Origin: Dokdonella_A sp040002595 | GTDB taxonomy: Bacteria > Pseudomonadota > Gammaproteobacteria > Xanthomonadales > Rhodanobacteraceae | DNA: 10,712 nucleotides | Direction of reading: 5' to 3' | NCBI GenBank assembly: GCA_040002595.1 | Contig: JBDUED010000074.1 | Location: 1-10,712, forward strand | Shown: in pieces, positions 1 to 5,990 of the stretch | How the letters are laid out: each line of letters begins with the position of its first letter | Position numbering within the stretch: the stretch's first letter is position 1 | Notes under the pieces: generated by a model | The model's database searches: none | What the model was told of the DNA's origin: nothing | What the model saw: the letters and a program-made list of their open reading frames with translations, nothing else | Made by a program: the position numbers and the translations under genes

Positions 1-1
1 A

Positions 2-1123
2 CTGGTGTTCACGCTATGGCCGTTCGTGTACTACGGCATTGCGGCCTTGGGCAAGTTGCTGCGTCGGTCATCGCGCGCTGACGCATTGCGCCCGTTGCTG
101 GCGATGGTTGCGCTCGGCGTCGCCACCGTCATTCCATTGGCGGTTGCGTTGCTGCCGCCACTGCTGAACGATTGGGGTGCGATGGCCGGCAAGGCTGACG
201 CGGACAGCGTCACCCTGGAAAGTCTGTATCGCACGGTGTTGATGCAATTGGGCATTGCCGATGCGGGGTTATGCGTGGCTATGGTGATGTTGTCCGGATT
301 TGGCGTGTGGCGCTTGTGGCGACGCGATCGTGATTTGACAGGCTTGACGCTCAGCGCGGCCGCGGTTGGCATGGCGGTGATCTGTGCAGCGCGCCCGGCT
401 TGGATTTCGCACGCGCCCGTACTCGTGCGCTACTCGGCGCCCATCCTGCCATTCTTGCTGTTGTATGTGGCAGAGGGATTTGCAGGATTGCTCGAGCGCG
501 TGCGCCAGCCGCTCGCATGCGCAGCGCTGGCGTTGCTGGGCCTCACTGGGTTGGTCGCGGCAGGGCCAATGCCGAGCTGGTATTACAACCCGAACCAGTT
601 CATGGATCATGCGATCTTCCAGTTCGATTACGACCCGCGCGCGAATCCGTATGCGACCTTGCTGCAGCTCGGGCCGGTGTCGCAGTTCTGGCTTGATCTG
701 GCGAAAAAGCCGGCGCGCAGCGTGACCGTGATCGAGACGCCGCAGCGTGCACAATCCAATTTCATGCCTGATCCGTGGCTGCAGAAAATCCATCGGCAAA
801 ACGTGAAATTCGCGCTGGCGGCGCCGCTGTGTGGTGTCGGCGACTGGGATGAATATCCGTATACGGCAAGCGGCGCGCGTTTCGAGCGGATTGGAAAATT
901 AGCCGACATCCTCGACGGTGCGACTTGGGGTGCGGACTATCTGGTCATGCGCCTGCATCCGTGGACGTTACCGCCAGGCAAGGATTTTCCGTGGCCGATC
1001 GCGTGGCCGGACATGCCCACCTGTGTGACCAAGGTTGCCGCGCGCCTGGGTGAGCCAATTTTCCGCGACGATCAGATTGTGGTGTTTGCGCTGGACGCGA
1101 AGACACGCACATCCGCTCGCTGA
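2..1123 (+). CDS. C-terminal part of a multi-pass membrane protein, probable ArnT/PMT-like glycosyltransferase (5' partial)
   Basis: The frame is open to the left edge, so the true start lies outside; the GTG at position 5 is probably internal. The visible part has about five hydrophobic segments in its first 190 residues, including stretches near LLAMVALGVATVIPLAVALL, LCVAMVMLSGFGVWRLW and YSAPILPFLLLYVAEGF. A soluble tail of about 180 residues follows, rich in Trp, Pro and Asp. Several hydrophobic helices followed by a hydrophilic C-terminal domain is the architecture of lipid-linked-sugar glycosyltransferases of the GT39/GT83 group, which work at the periplasmic face of the inner membrane. 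The catalytic N-terminal loops that would prove this are not in the window, so the family call is inference. The gene ends 65 bases from the convergent C13 peptidase gene, with no clear terminator between them. Another polytopic membrane protein is possible. Confidence 0.55.
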   Translation: MVFTLWPFVYYGIAALGKLLRRSSRADALRPLLAMVALGVATVIPLAVALLPPLLNDWGAMAGKADADSVTLESLYRTVLMQLGIADAGLCVAMVMLSGFGVWRLWRRDRDLTGLTLSAAAVGMAVICAARPAWISHAPVLVRYSAPILPFLLLYVAEGFAGLLERVRQPLACAALALLGLTGLVAAGPMPSWYYNPNQFMDHAIFQFDYDPRANPYATLLQLGPVSQFWLDLAKKPARSVTVIETPQRAQSNFMPDPWLQKIHRQNVKFALAAPLCGVGDWDEYPYTASGARFERIGKLADILDGATWGADYLVMRLHPWTLPPGKDFPWPIAWPDMPTCVTKVAARLGEPIFRDDQIVVFALDAKTRTSAR

Positions 1124-1188
1124 TCGAGCGGGCATTGCGAGCAAGATTCCAGTCGGATGCGCTGGCGAAACGCGCGTTGTGACGACAA

Positions 1189-2667
1189 TCAATCGCCCGC
1201 ATTCGCCGGTGAAGGCGCGAAAGGAACCGCGGGTCGCGCTGTGGGCAATTGTCGTTGCCATGCGGAAAGCTGCGCCTCGATGGCGGGCGATGTCGCGATC
1301 TGCGGTTCGGAATGGTCCCCGTGATCAGCGGTTTCCCATGCACGCACCGACTGTTTCGCCAGATCGAATGCATCGCGCAGTGAGGTGGTCTTGTTCAACG
1401 CGTCGACGAGAAATGCGCGGCCGAAATACGTGATATCCGATTCCGTACCACAGCCGAACGAGGTGCGATCCGCGCGCGCAGAGGTCATCACCATCGTCGA
1501 ATCGTCGCGTAGCGCATCCACGAAACCACCCGAATAGCATGCATTGACGATGATCACTTTCCAGCGCAACGGCGGGGTGGTCTTGAACGCGTCGGCCAGA
1601 TCAACCGGTTCGATCTGGTCGAGTGGCAGTGGATCAAGGTCAACCAGCAACTGGTGATCTTCCGAACCATGGGTGGTCAGATAAACCAGCACGATGTCCT
1701 CCGCGGGATCGATCTTCCTGGCGATCGCGTCGAGCGAACGGTGCAGGTTGGTCCAGGTCGCGAGCGGGCGCGTCGACACGCTGGCTGCATTGTTTTCGAG
1801 CACGAGAACATGGCCGTCTGCATCGAAGCGCTGCGCAAACAATTGCTCGGCGTATTCGACTTCGTTGCGAAACACGTTTTCGCCGCCGTCACCGGCAAAC
1901 GCGACGACGTACAGATCGACTTTGCCCGGAGTCTGCGGTTTCAAGCGTGCGAGCGCGTCGTCGAGCAGCGCGGGCTGCTGATACATGACGGCTTCGGCGT
2001 CGAAATACGGTTGCTGCGCGGTGGCGTCGTCTTCGGTTTCACTGTTCGAATTTGCCAGGTTGGCTTGCACCAATGCGTCATCAGCGTTGCTGTGCGCAGT
2101 GCGTTCTTTCGATCCAGTGCTTGTGACCACCAGTGGCGCCGTCGGCAGCCACCACCACGACGCGGTCGAAACGCCGTAGGCGAGCCCCGCCGCAAGCAAC
2201 GCGCGGGCGACGCCGCGCGGCGCGAGCCAGTGCGCAAACGCGAGCAGGACGAAGAGCCACCACATGCTTGCAATCAGTTCAAGCGCCACCGAAAGCAACG
2301 CATGATCGTGCTGCAGCAATGCGCTGGCGGTGTGCGCCGGCCAGTGAATCATTACGTCCGTTGCCGTCGCTGCAGCCAGCACAATGGCGGCAACGCCCCA
2401 GACGATTTCCTCGCGTTGGGCCAGAACGGCCAGCACCCATGCGCCGATCAGAGTCAGCAGGCAATCTGCCAGCAACGCAACGAGGCCAGCTGATTCGAGT
2501 TGCCACGGCGGCGGGGTGTCGAACAACGCAATACCCAGCGTGACCGCGAAATACACCACAACCAGGGCTAGGAACGGACCCGGCCCAGCGGTGATCGTGC
2601 GACCTCGCGGAGAGCGCAGAAGGGCGGCGCGCAGGCCGTCGAGCAGGATCGACAAAAACCGTTTCAC
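1189..2667 (-). CDS. Membrane-anchored C13-family (legumain-like) cysteine peptidase
   Basis: With the GTG start at 2667 the product is 492 residues. Four or five hydrophobic helices occupy about residues 31-180, then a low-complexity acidic linker (about 185-225), then a peptidase domain from about 250 to 455. That domain has the clan CD signature: a beta strand ending in TTHGSED with the catalytic His at about 333, and a second strand ending in NACYSGGF with the nucleophilic Cys at about 377, followed by TSARADRTSFGCG. C13 includes legumain and the GPI transamidase subunit; bacterial members are poorly characterised, and the substrate cannot be told from sequence. An upstream TTG (2718) would add 17 residues, but it overlaps a GATAAT promoter-like hexamer and those residues look unstructured, so GTG is preferred although its ribosome site is weak. 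The C-terminal tail is Pro/Ala rich. It follows mtnC by 194 bases on the same strand and probably has its own promoter. Confidence 0.85.
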   Translation of the reverse strand: MKRFLSILLDGLRAALLRSPRGRTITAGPGPFLALVVVYFAVTLGIALFDTPPPWQLESAGLVALLADCLLTLIGAWVLAVLAQREEIVWGVAAIVLAAATATDVMIHWPAHTASALLQHDHALLSVALELIASMWWLFVLLAFAHWLAPRGVARALLAAGLAYGVSTASWWWLPTAPLVVTSTGSKERTAHSNADDALVQANLANSNSETEDDATAQQPYFDAEAVMYQQPALLDDALARLKPQTPGKVDLYVVAFAGDGGENVFRNEVEYAEQLFAQRFDADGHVLVLENNAASVSTRPLATWTNLHRSLDAIARKIDPAEDIVLVYLTTHGSEDHQLLVDLDPLPLDQIEPVDLADAFKTTPPLRWKVIIVNACYSGGFVDALRDDSTMVMTSARADRTSFGCGTESDITYFGRAFLVDALNKTTSLRDAFDLAKQSVRAWETADHGDHSEPQIATSPAIEAQLSAWQRQLPTARPAVPFAPSPANAGD

Positions 2668-2717
2668 GACATTCCATTCAAGCGAGTTCGCGCTGGCGCA
2701 GGGCGCGATGATGCGCA

Positions 2718-2746
2718 ATTATCCACCGTCGGCGTTTCATCCGGAA
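2718..2746 (-). promoter_or_regulatory. Possible sigma-70 promoter of the C13 peptidase gene
   Basis: On the minus strand a GATAAT hexamer (2723 to 2718, five of six matches to TATAAT) lies 17 bases downstream of TTCCGG (2746 to 2741), a poor -35 match. Transcription would begin near 2711, giving a leader of about 44 bases before the GTG at 2667. This would separate the peptidase from the mtn operon upstream. It rests on hexamer match and spacing only. Confidence 0.3.
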
Positions 2747-2861
2747 GCTGCGACAAGAGCCTGGGCCTTTGCCGCAGCGTGGCTTGGGACTTTGTTGGTC
2801 GAAGTAGCAGCGTCGGGTGGATGCGCGCCGCCGCTTGTCCTGCGCTGCCTTGCGCGGCTGC

Positions 2862-3545
2862 TCAGGCCAGCTTTATGCAATCGAAATCGGGTACGCAAGA
2901 ATGCAGCGTGTCGCGCGGACATTGGGCTGGCGCGCGAGCGAGCAGCGTCGTTTGCAAGCCTGCTGTGCGCGCAGCATCAAGTTCTTCAACGACGTCGGAC
3001 AGAAACAGGATTTCATCCGGTGCGACATCGATCGCGGCCGCAATGCGCCGATACGATTCGGGTTCGCGCTTGGCGCCGGTTTCGGTATCGAAATAGCCGA
3101 CAAAGAGATCGCGCAGGTTGCCTGCCTCGGTGTGACTGAAAAATTCTTGCTGCGCCTGCACCGAGCCGGACGAATAGACATACAACCGCATGCCCGCCTG
3201 CTGCCATGCGCGCAGACGTGACGGCACTTCCGCGTACACGTGCGCGCGGAATGCGCCGCTCGCGTAACCTTCCTGCCAGATCATTCCTTGCAGCGCCTTG
3301 AGCGCGGTGGATTTTCGATCTGCGTCGATCCATGAAATCAGCAATTCGATCAGTTCCTGCTGTGACGCCGACACCATGCCCGCTTCTTCGGCCGCCTCGT
3401 GCAACCAATGCTGCACTTCGGGCGTATCGGCGTGGGTGACGACAAACGCAGGCAGGCGTTCGCGCGAGTACGGAAACAGCACATCCTTGACAAAAAGGAG
3501 GGAGCTGGTGGTGCCTTCGATATCGGTGAGGATCGTGGTGATCAT
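2862..3545 (-). CDS. mtnC: Enolase-phosphatase E1 (2,3-diketo-5-methylthio-1-phosphopentane phosphatase)
   Basis: MtnC is a bifunctional cytosolic HAD-family enzyme of methionine salvage. It enolises 2,3-diketo-5-methylthiopentyl-1-phosphate and then removes the phosphate to give the acireductone used by MtnD. The 227-residue product is full length for the family. It starts with the diagnostic motif I ILTDIEGTTSS (nucleophile Asp8, second acid Glu10). Motif II is the YVYSSGS turn around residues 123-128, the motif III Lys is in TGAKREPESY (Lys159), and motif IV is FLSDVVEELDAA (Asp184). The ATG at 3545 fits the known N terminus exactly. No good ribosome site precedes it, so translation may depend on the upstream gene 41 bases away. 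It is the last mtn gene of the minus-strand cluster, and I see no clear terminator after it. Confidence 0.96.
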   Translation of the reverse strand: MITTILTDIEGTTSSLLFVKDVLFPYSRERLPAFVVTHADTPEVQHWLHEAAEEAGMVSASQQELIELLISWIDADRKSTALKALQGMIWQEGYASGAFRAHVYAEVPSRLRAWQQAGMRLYVYSSGSVQAQQEFFSHTEAGNLRDLFVGYFDTETGAKREPESYRRIAAAIDVAPDEILFLSDVVEELDAARTAGLQTTLLARAPAQCPRDTLHSCVPDFDCIKLA

Positions 3546-3586
3546 GGTGGCAAGTCCATTCGGTATTGCGAGAAATGCGAACTTGT

Positions 3587-4036
3587 CTAGGTTGCGGAAG
3601 CCAGGGCCGATGGGTGGCGCGCATCTTCGACATTTGCCGCGTATGCATTTTCAATGGCGCGCTTCGCGTCGAGCGGCGCGGCCAGGCGGCCGAAGACCAT
3701 CGAGCTTTCGCCGCGCCCGGTCAGCACGACATCGCCAAAACCGAGCATGCGACCCCAGGTACTCTGATGCAGGTCGATCGTCTCGATTGAGGCGAGGCGC
3801 AACTCGGCCGTCTCGCGGCTGACGATGCCGGTCTTGCGCACCACGCGGCGATTGGTCACGCCCTGTTCAATCGCGCGCAGGCGCAACCATTCGTATAGTG
3901 CTCCAATCAAGGCAATGCCCAGCGTCGGAATTGCCAGAACGAGAAACACGATCAACCGCCACTTTGCTGTCCAGTGCAGGGCGAATTTCGCGACGATGGT
4001 TTCGCCCGGAGCCAGTGATTCCTCAAGGTAGGCCAT
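3587..4036 (-). CDS. Small PH-domain (bPH2/DUF304-like) membrane protein
   Basis: This 149-residue protein has a short N-terminal region beginning MAYLEESLAPGE, a hydrophobic hairpin or long helix at about residues 25-48, and a bacterial PH-like domain at about 55-130. The domain is marked by VTNRRVVRKTGIV, the strand and turn IETIDLHQSTWGRMLG, and FGDVVLTGRG. Such proteins are found at the cytoplasmic membrane; their ligands are generally unknown. A strong AGGAGG ribosome site (4052 to 4047) is embedded in the last codons of mtnD, 10 bases before the ATG, and only three bases separate the two genes, so the pair is almost certainly co-transcribed and probably translationally coupled. mtnC follows after 41 bases. 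Nothing in the sequence links this protein to methionine salvage chemistry. The domain call is confident, the role is unknown. Confidence 0.85.
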   Translation of the reverse strand: MAYLEESLAPGETIVAKFALHWTAKWRLIVFLVLAIPTLGIALIGALYEWLRLRAIEQGVTNRRVVRKTGIVSRETAELRLASIETIDLHQSTWGRMLGFGDVVLTGRGESSMVFGRLAAPLDAKRAIENAYAANVEDARHPSALASAT

Positions 4037-4039
4037 GCT

Positions 4040-4603
4040 TCAGATCCCTCCTGCAACTATTTGTGGCGCCATGGGCGGAAACCGTTGTGCGATGTCTTCG
4101 CCGGTGAACTCGGCGACCCAGCCTTCCTTGTTGGTGAACAGCCTGATCGCGATGAAGTAAGGCGATTCACTCATGTCGAACCAGTGCCGGGTGCGGTCAG
4201 GCACGCCGATCAGGTCGCCGCTTTCGCACAATACTTCGTACACTTTGTCGCCAATGTGCAAGGTGAATTGTCCAGCGCCGGCAACGAAAAAGCGCACCTC
4301 GTCTTCCGAATGCGTGTGCTCGTCGAGGAATTTCTGCCGCAAAGCAGCGCGATCCGGATGATCGGGGGCAAGGCTGATCACGTCCACAGCCTGATATCCA
4401 TGTTCGCGCTTCAGTCGATCGATGTCGGTTTGGTAGGCCGCGATCACCTCATCCTGAGTGGCGCCCGGCGCTACTGCTTCGGAGGCTTCCCATTGCTCGA
4501 AACGCACGCCGACGCGATCGAGTTCATGCGCGATGTCCTCCGGCTTCGAATAGGTCGCGAGCGCAGTTGCGCCGGATTCCGGGTAGATACGCAGTCGGCT
4601 CAT
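4040..4603 (-). CDS. mtnD: Acireductone dioxygenase
   Basis: MtnD is a cytosolic cupin metalloenzyme that cleaves the acireductone 1,2-dihydroxy-3-keto-5-methylthiopentene with O2. With iron it gives the methionine precursor 2-keto-4-methylthiobutyrate plus formate; with nickel it gives an off-pathway product plus CO. The 187-residue length is typical. The metal ligands are all present: His96, His98 and Glu102 in DEHTHSEDEVRFF, and His140 in RTRHWFD, the same numbers as in the Klebsiella enzyme. The Glu before the HTH motif and the Arg in EVRFF are also conserved features. Its ATG overlaps the mtnB stop by four bases (ATGA), indicating translational coupling. The end of the gene carries the ribosome site of the PH-domain gene. 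Which metal is used cannot be read from sequence. Confidence 0.97.
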   Translation of the reverse strand: MSRLRIYPESGATALATYSKPEDIAHELDRVGVRFEQWEASEAVAPGATQDEVIAAYQTDIDRLKREHGYQAVDVISLAPDHPDRAALRQKFLDEHTHSEDEVRFFVAGAGQFTLHIGDKVYEVLCESGDLIGVPDRTRHWFDMSESPYFIAIRLFTNKEGWVAEFTGEDIAQRFPPMAPQIVAGGI

Positions 4604-5247
4604 GATCGATGATCTCGCAAACGCAGCAGGTCCAGTTCACACCCCAACAGGAATTCGAACGCTTCCAGATGACGACGTGCTTCGGGCATGTTCCTCCCCC
4701 ACGTGTAGATGCCGTGACCATCTATCAAGTAGCCGTGCAGTGGCTTGCCCGCATCGAGCCACTCGTCGACTGCGCGCACGAGGACCGACATGTCCTGGGC
4801 ATTGGAGAAAACCGGCACCACCAGCGTGCTTTCGTGAGTCGTGGTGCCGCAGATCGCCTTCTGCAGTTCCCAGCCCGTGAACTGGATGGCTCCGGCAGGC
4901 GCAAACAGGCGCGACGCAACGGTTTGCGTGCGCGAATGCGTGTGCAGCACCGCCTCCGCCTGCGCGAAGCGACGGTAGACCTGGGTGTGCAAAGCCGTTT
5001 CCGCGGACGGACGCGCACAGGATTGGACGGCGTTGCCCGCCAGATCCACGACCATGATGTCCTCGAGGCCGAGGTGGCTCTTGTCGCGGCCGGATATCGT
5101 GACCGCCGCGTGCGCGGCATCGAGGCGCATGGAAAAATTGCTGCTGGTCGCGGGGGTCCAGCCAAGTGCCCCCAATGCGCGACCGGCGTCGGCAATCTGT
5201 GCGGCACACGCTTCAAGTCGGCGGCGATCGATGGCGACGGTTTCGAT
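4600..5247 (-). CDS. mtnB: Methylthioribulose-1-phosphate dehydratase, non-canonical start
   Basis: MtnB belongs to the class II aldolase/adducin fold. It is a zinc enzyme that dehydrates 5-methylthioribulose-1-phosphate to 2,3-diketo-5-methylthiopentyl-1-phosphate, the MtnC substrate. Visible signatures are GWTPATSSNFSMRL, the catalytic Glu in SAETALHTQVYR, the zinc pair in VLHTHSRT and the third His in DGHGIYTWG. The only ATG/GTG/TTG in frame is the TTG at 5175, which would give 191 residues and start almost at GWTPATSS, losing the first family helix. That helix is encoded upstream (LEACAAQIADAGRALGALGW) and the frame stays open to a TGA at 5268-5266. GGAG (5258 to 5255) sits seven bases before an ATC at 5247, so I place the start there (215 residues). 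A 5' frameshift or sequencing error is the alternative. It is the first gene of the operon and overlaps mtnD by four bases. Confidence 0.9.
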   Translation of the reverse strand: METVAIDRRRLEACAAQIADAGRALGALGWTPATSSNFSMRLDAAHAAVTISGRDKSHLGLEDIMVVDLAGNAVQSCARPSAETALHTQVYRRFAQAEAVLHTHSRTQTVASRLFAPAGAIQFTGWELQKAICGTTTHESTLVVPVFSNAQDMSVLVRAVDEWLDAGKPLHGYLIDGHGIYTWGRNMPEARRHLEAFEFLLGCELDLLRLRDHRS

Positions 5248-5254
5248 GAGGCGG

Positions 5255-5258
5255 CTCC
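5255..5258 (-). promoter_or_regulatory. Shine-Dalgarno GGAG that supports an ATC start for mtnB
   Basis: GGAG reads 5258 to 5255 on the minus strand, followed by the seven-base spacer CCGCCTC and then ATC GAA ACC in the mtnB frame. The spacing is ideal for an initiation codon at 5247. No ribosome site of similar quality precedes the TTG at 5175. Confidence 0.45.
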
Positions 5259-5280
5259 GGCATGGTCAAATGGAATGGCC

Positions 5281-5286
5281 ACTATA
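5281..5286 (-). promoter_or_regulatory. Possible -10 element of the mtnB operon
   Basis: TATAGT on the minus strand (5286 to 5281) matches TATAAT at five of six bases. Transcription would start near 5274, about 27 bases before the proposed ATC start and 16 bases before the GGAG site. No good -35 hexamer is seen at 16-18 bases, so this is tentative. If right, it excludes mtnB starts upstream of about 5274. Confidence 0.25.
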
Positions 5287-5437
5287 CCGGAGCGATCCTG
5301 ACGCCGATCTTTACCTGCGAGTCGCGCGCGCCGGGTAGCGTGATCGTTTCAGGGCGACGCGATGCGTTGCAGCGTGCCGGCGGCAACCATGCGCGCTATC
5401 CTTGGCGCACTGTCCAGCCAAGCCGAGGAATGCCGTC

Positions 5438-5776
5438 ATGCCGAATCCGACCGAAAACCAGTCGCGCCGTCGTTTCCTGAAACTCGCCGTGGTGGGAGCG
5501 GCAGTCGCGCCGATCGCCGGTGTTCTGCTGCCGCGTTTGGGCTTTGCCGCCGATCTGCCGCATCTGGCTCTCACCGATCCAACCGCTGCAGCGCTGCACT
5601 ACACCGAGGACGCCAAAACGGCGGCCACAAATCCTACCTACAAGGCCGGTTCCGAATGCGCGAACTGCCAGTTCTTCCAGGGCAAGGCCGGAGACGAATA
5701 TGGGCCTTGCCAATTGTTCGCGGGCAAGTCCGTTCATTCCAAAGGCTGGTGCGCGAGCTGGTCCAAGAAGGCTTGA
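5438..5776 (+). CDS. High-potential iron-sulfur protein (HiPIP), Tat-exported
   Basis: HiPIPs are small periplasmic [4Fe-4S] electron carriers, known mainly as donors to photosynthetic reaction centres or terminal oxidases. This 112-residue precursor starts with a twin-arginine signal (QSRRRFLKLAVVGAAVAP), with likely cleavage near the AA of LGFAADLP at about residue 38. The mature part is about 74 residues. Four cysteines (74, 77, 91, 105) bind the cluster in the HiPIP pattern CxxC-x13-C-x13-C: ECANCQFFQG, GPCQLF and GWCASW. The ATG at 5438 has GAGGA eight bases upstream; an upstream start at 5402 would place 12 extra residues before the Tat motif and is less likely. The gene is divergent from mtnB and monocistronic in appearance. 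With no photosynthesis genes in view, a respiratory role is the reasonable inference. Confidence 0.93.
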   Translation: MPNPTENQSRRRFLKLAVVGAAVAPIAGVLLPRLGFAADLPHLALTDPTAAALHYTEDAKTAATNPTYKAGSECANCQFFQGKAGDEYGPCQLFAGKSVHSKGWCASWSKKA

Positions 5777-5828
5777 GCCCCGCATTCGTAATGTAATCAG
5801 GGCGCGGAGGGCCGCGGCACTCAGCCAC

Positions 5829-5853
5829 TGTGGGAGCGGCGGAAGCCGCGATG
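5829..5853 (+). repeat. REP-like palindromic element, forward copy
   Basis: The sequence begins TGTGGGAGCGG and contains the perfect inverted repeat GCGGC (5836-5840), loop GGAA, GCCGC (5845-5849), followed by GATG. It closely resembles the abundant intergenic REP-type repeats of xanthomonads and pseudomonads (TGTAGGAGCGGC...GCCGCGA). It lies 53 bases after the HiPIP stop, in the gap before rmuC. Confidence 0.6.
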
Positions 5854-5895
5854 TTCGTGGAGGAGTGCCGAGGCATAGCGCCTACCGACGCTCCC

Positions 5896-5918
5896 GCCTC
5901 GCAGGGGTCGCTCCGGCA
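5896..5918 (-). repeat. Degenerate REP-like element, inverted copy
   Basis: Read on the minus strand this gives TGCCGGAGCGACCCCTGCG and on, which resembles the second common REP variant of the same bacteria (TGTAGGAGCGACCC...). It faces the forward copy at 5829, forming a BIME-like pair about 90 bases across. The stem is imperfect, so the call is weaker than for the forward copy. A neighbouring GGGAGCG core (minus strand, about 5895 to 5889) may be part of it. Confidence 0.35.
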
Positions 5919-5990
5919 ACAGGCGTTGTCTCCAGCAACTGAGATCGCACGCTGTCACAATCAATCTTTGTCGTGTGACCGGGCCTGCGC

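Noticed and set aside
1654..2493. 279-codon plus-strand open frame
   Set aside because: It is antisense to the C13 peptidase, whose catalytic motifs are clear; its translation is Arg/Gln/Cys-rich and unlike any family I know.
5213..5263. 16-codon open frame starting with the ATG at 5263 before mtnB, as a leader peptide
   Set aside because: It has no ribosome site of its own, no run of regulatory codons, and the GGAG inside it is better placed for the mtnB frame. It is kept only as part of the frameshift alternative.
5486..5510. GTGGGAGCGGC string inside the HiPIP gene, similar to the REP core
   Set aside because: It encodes part of the Tat signal peptide, lacks the second half of the palindrome, and is explained by coding sequence.
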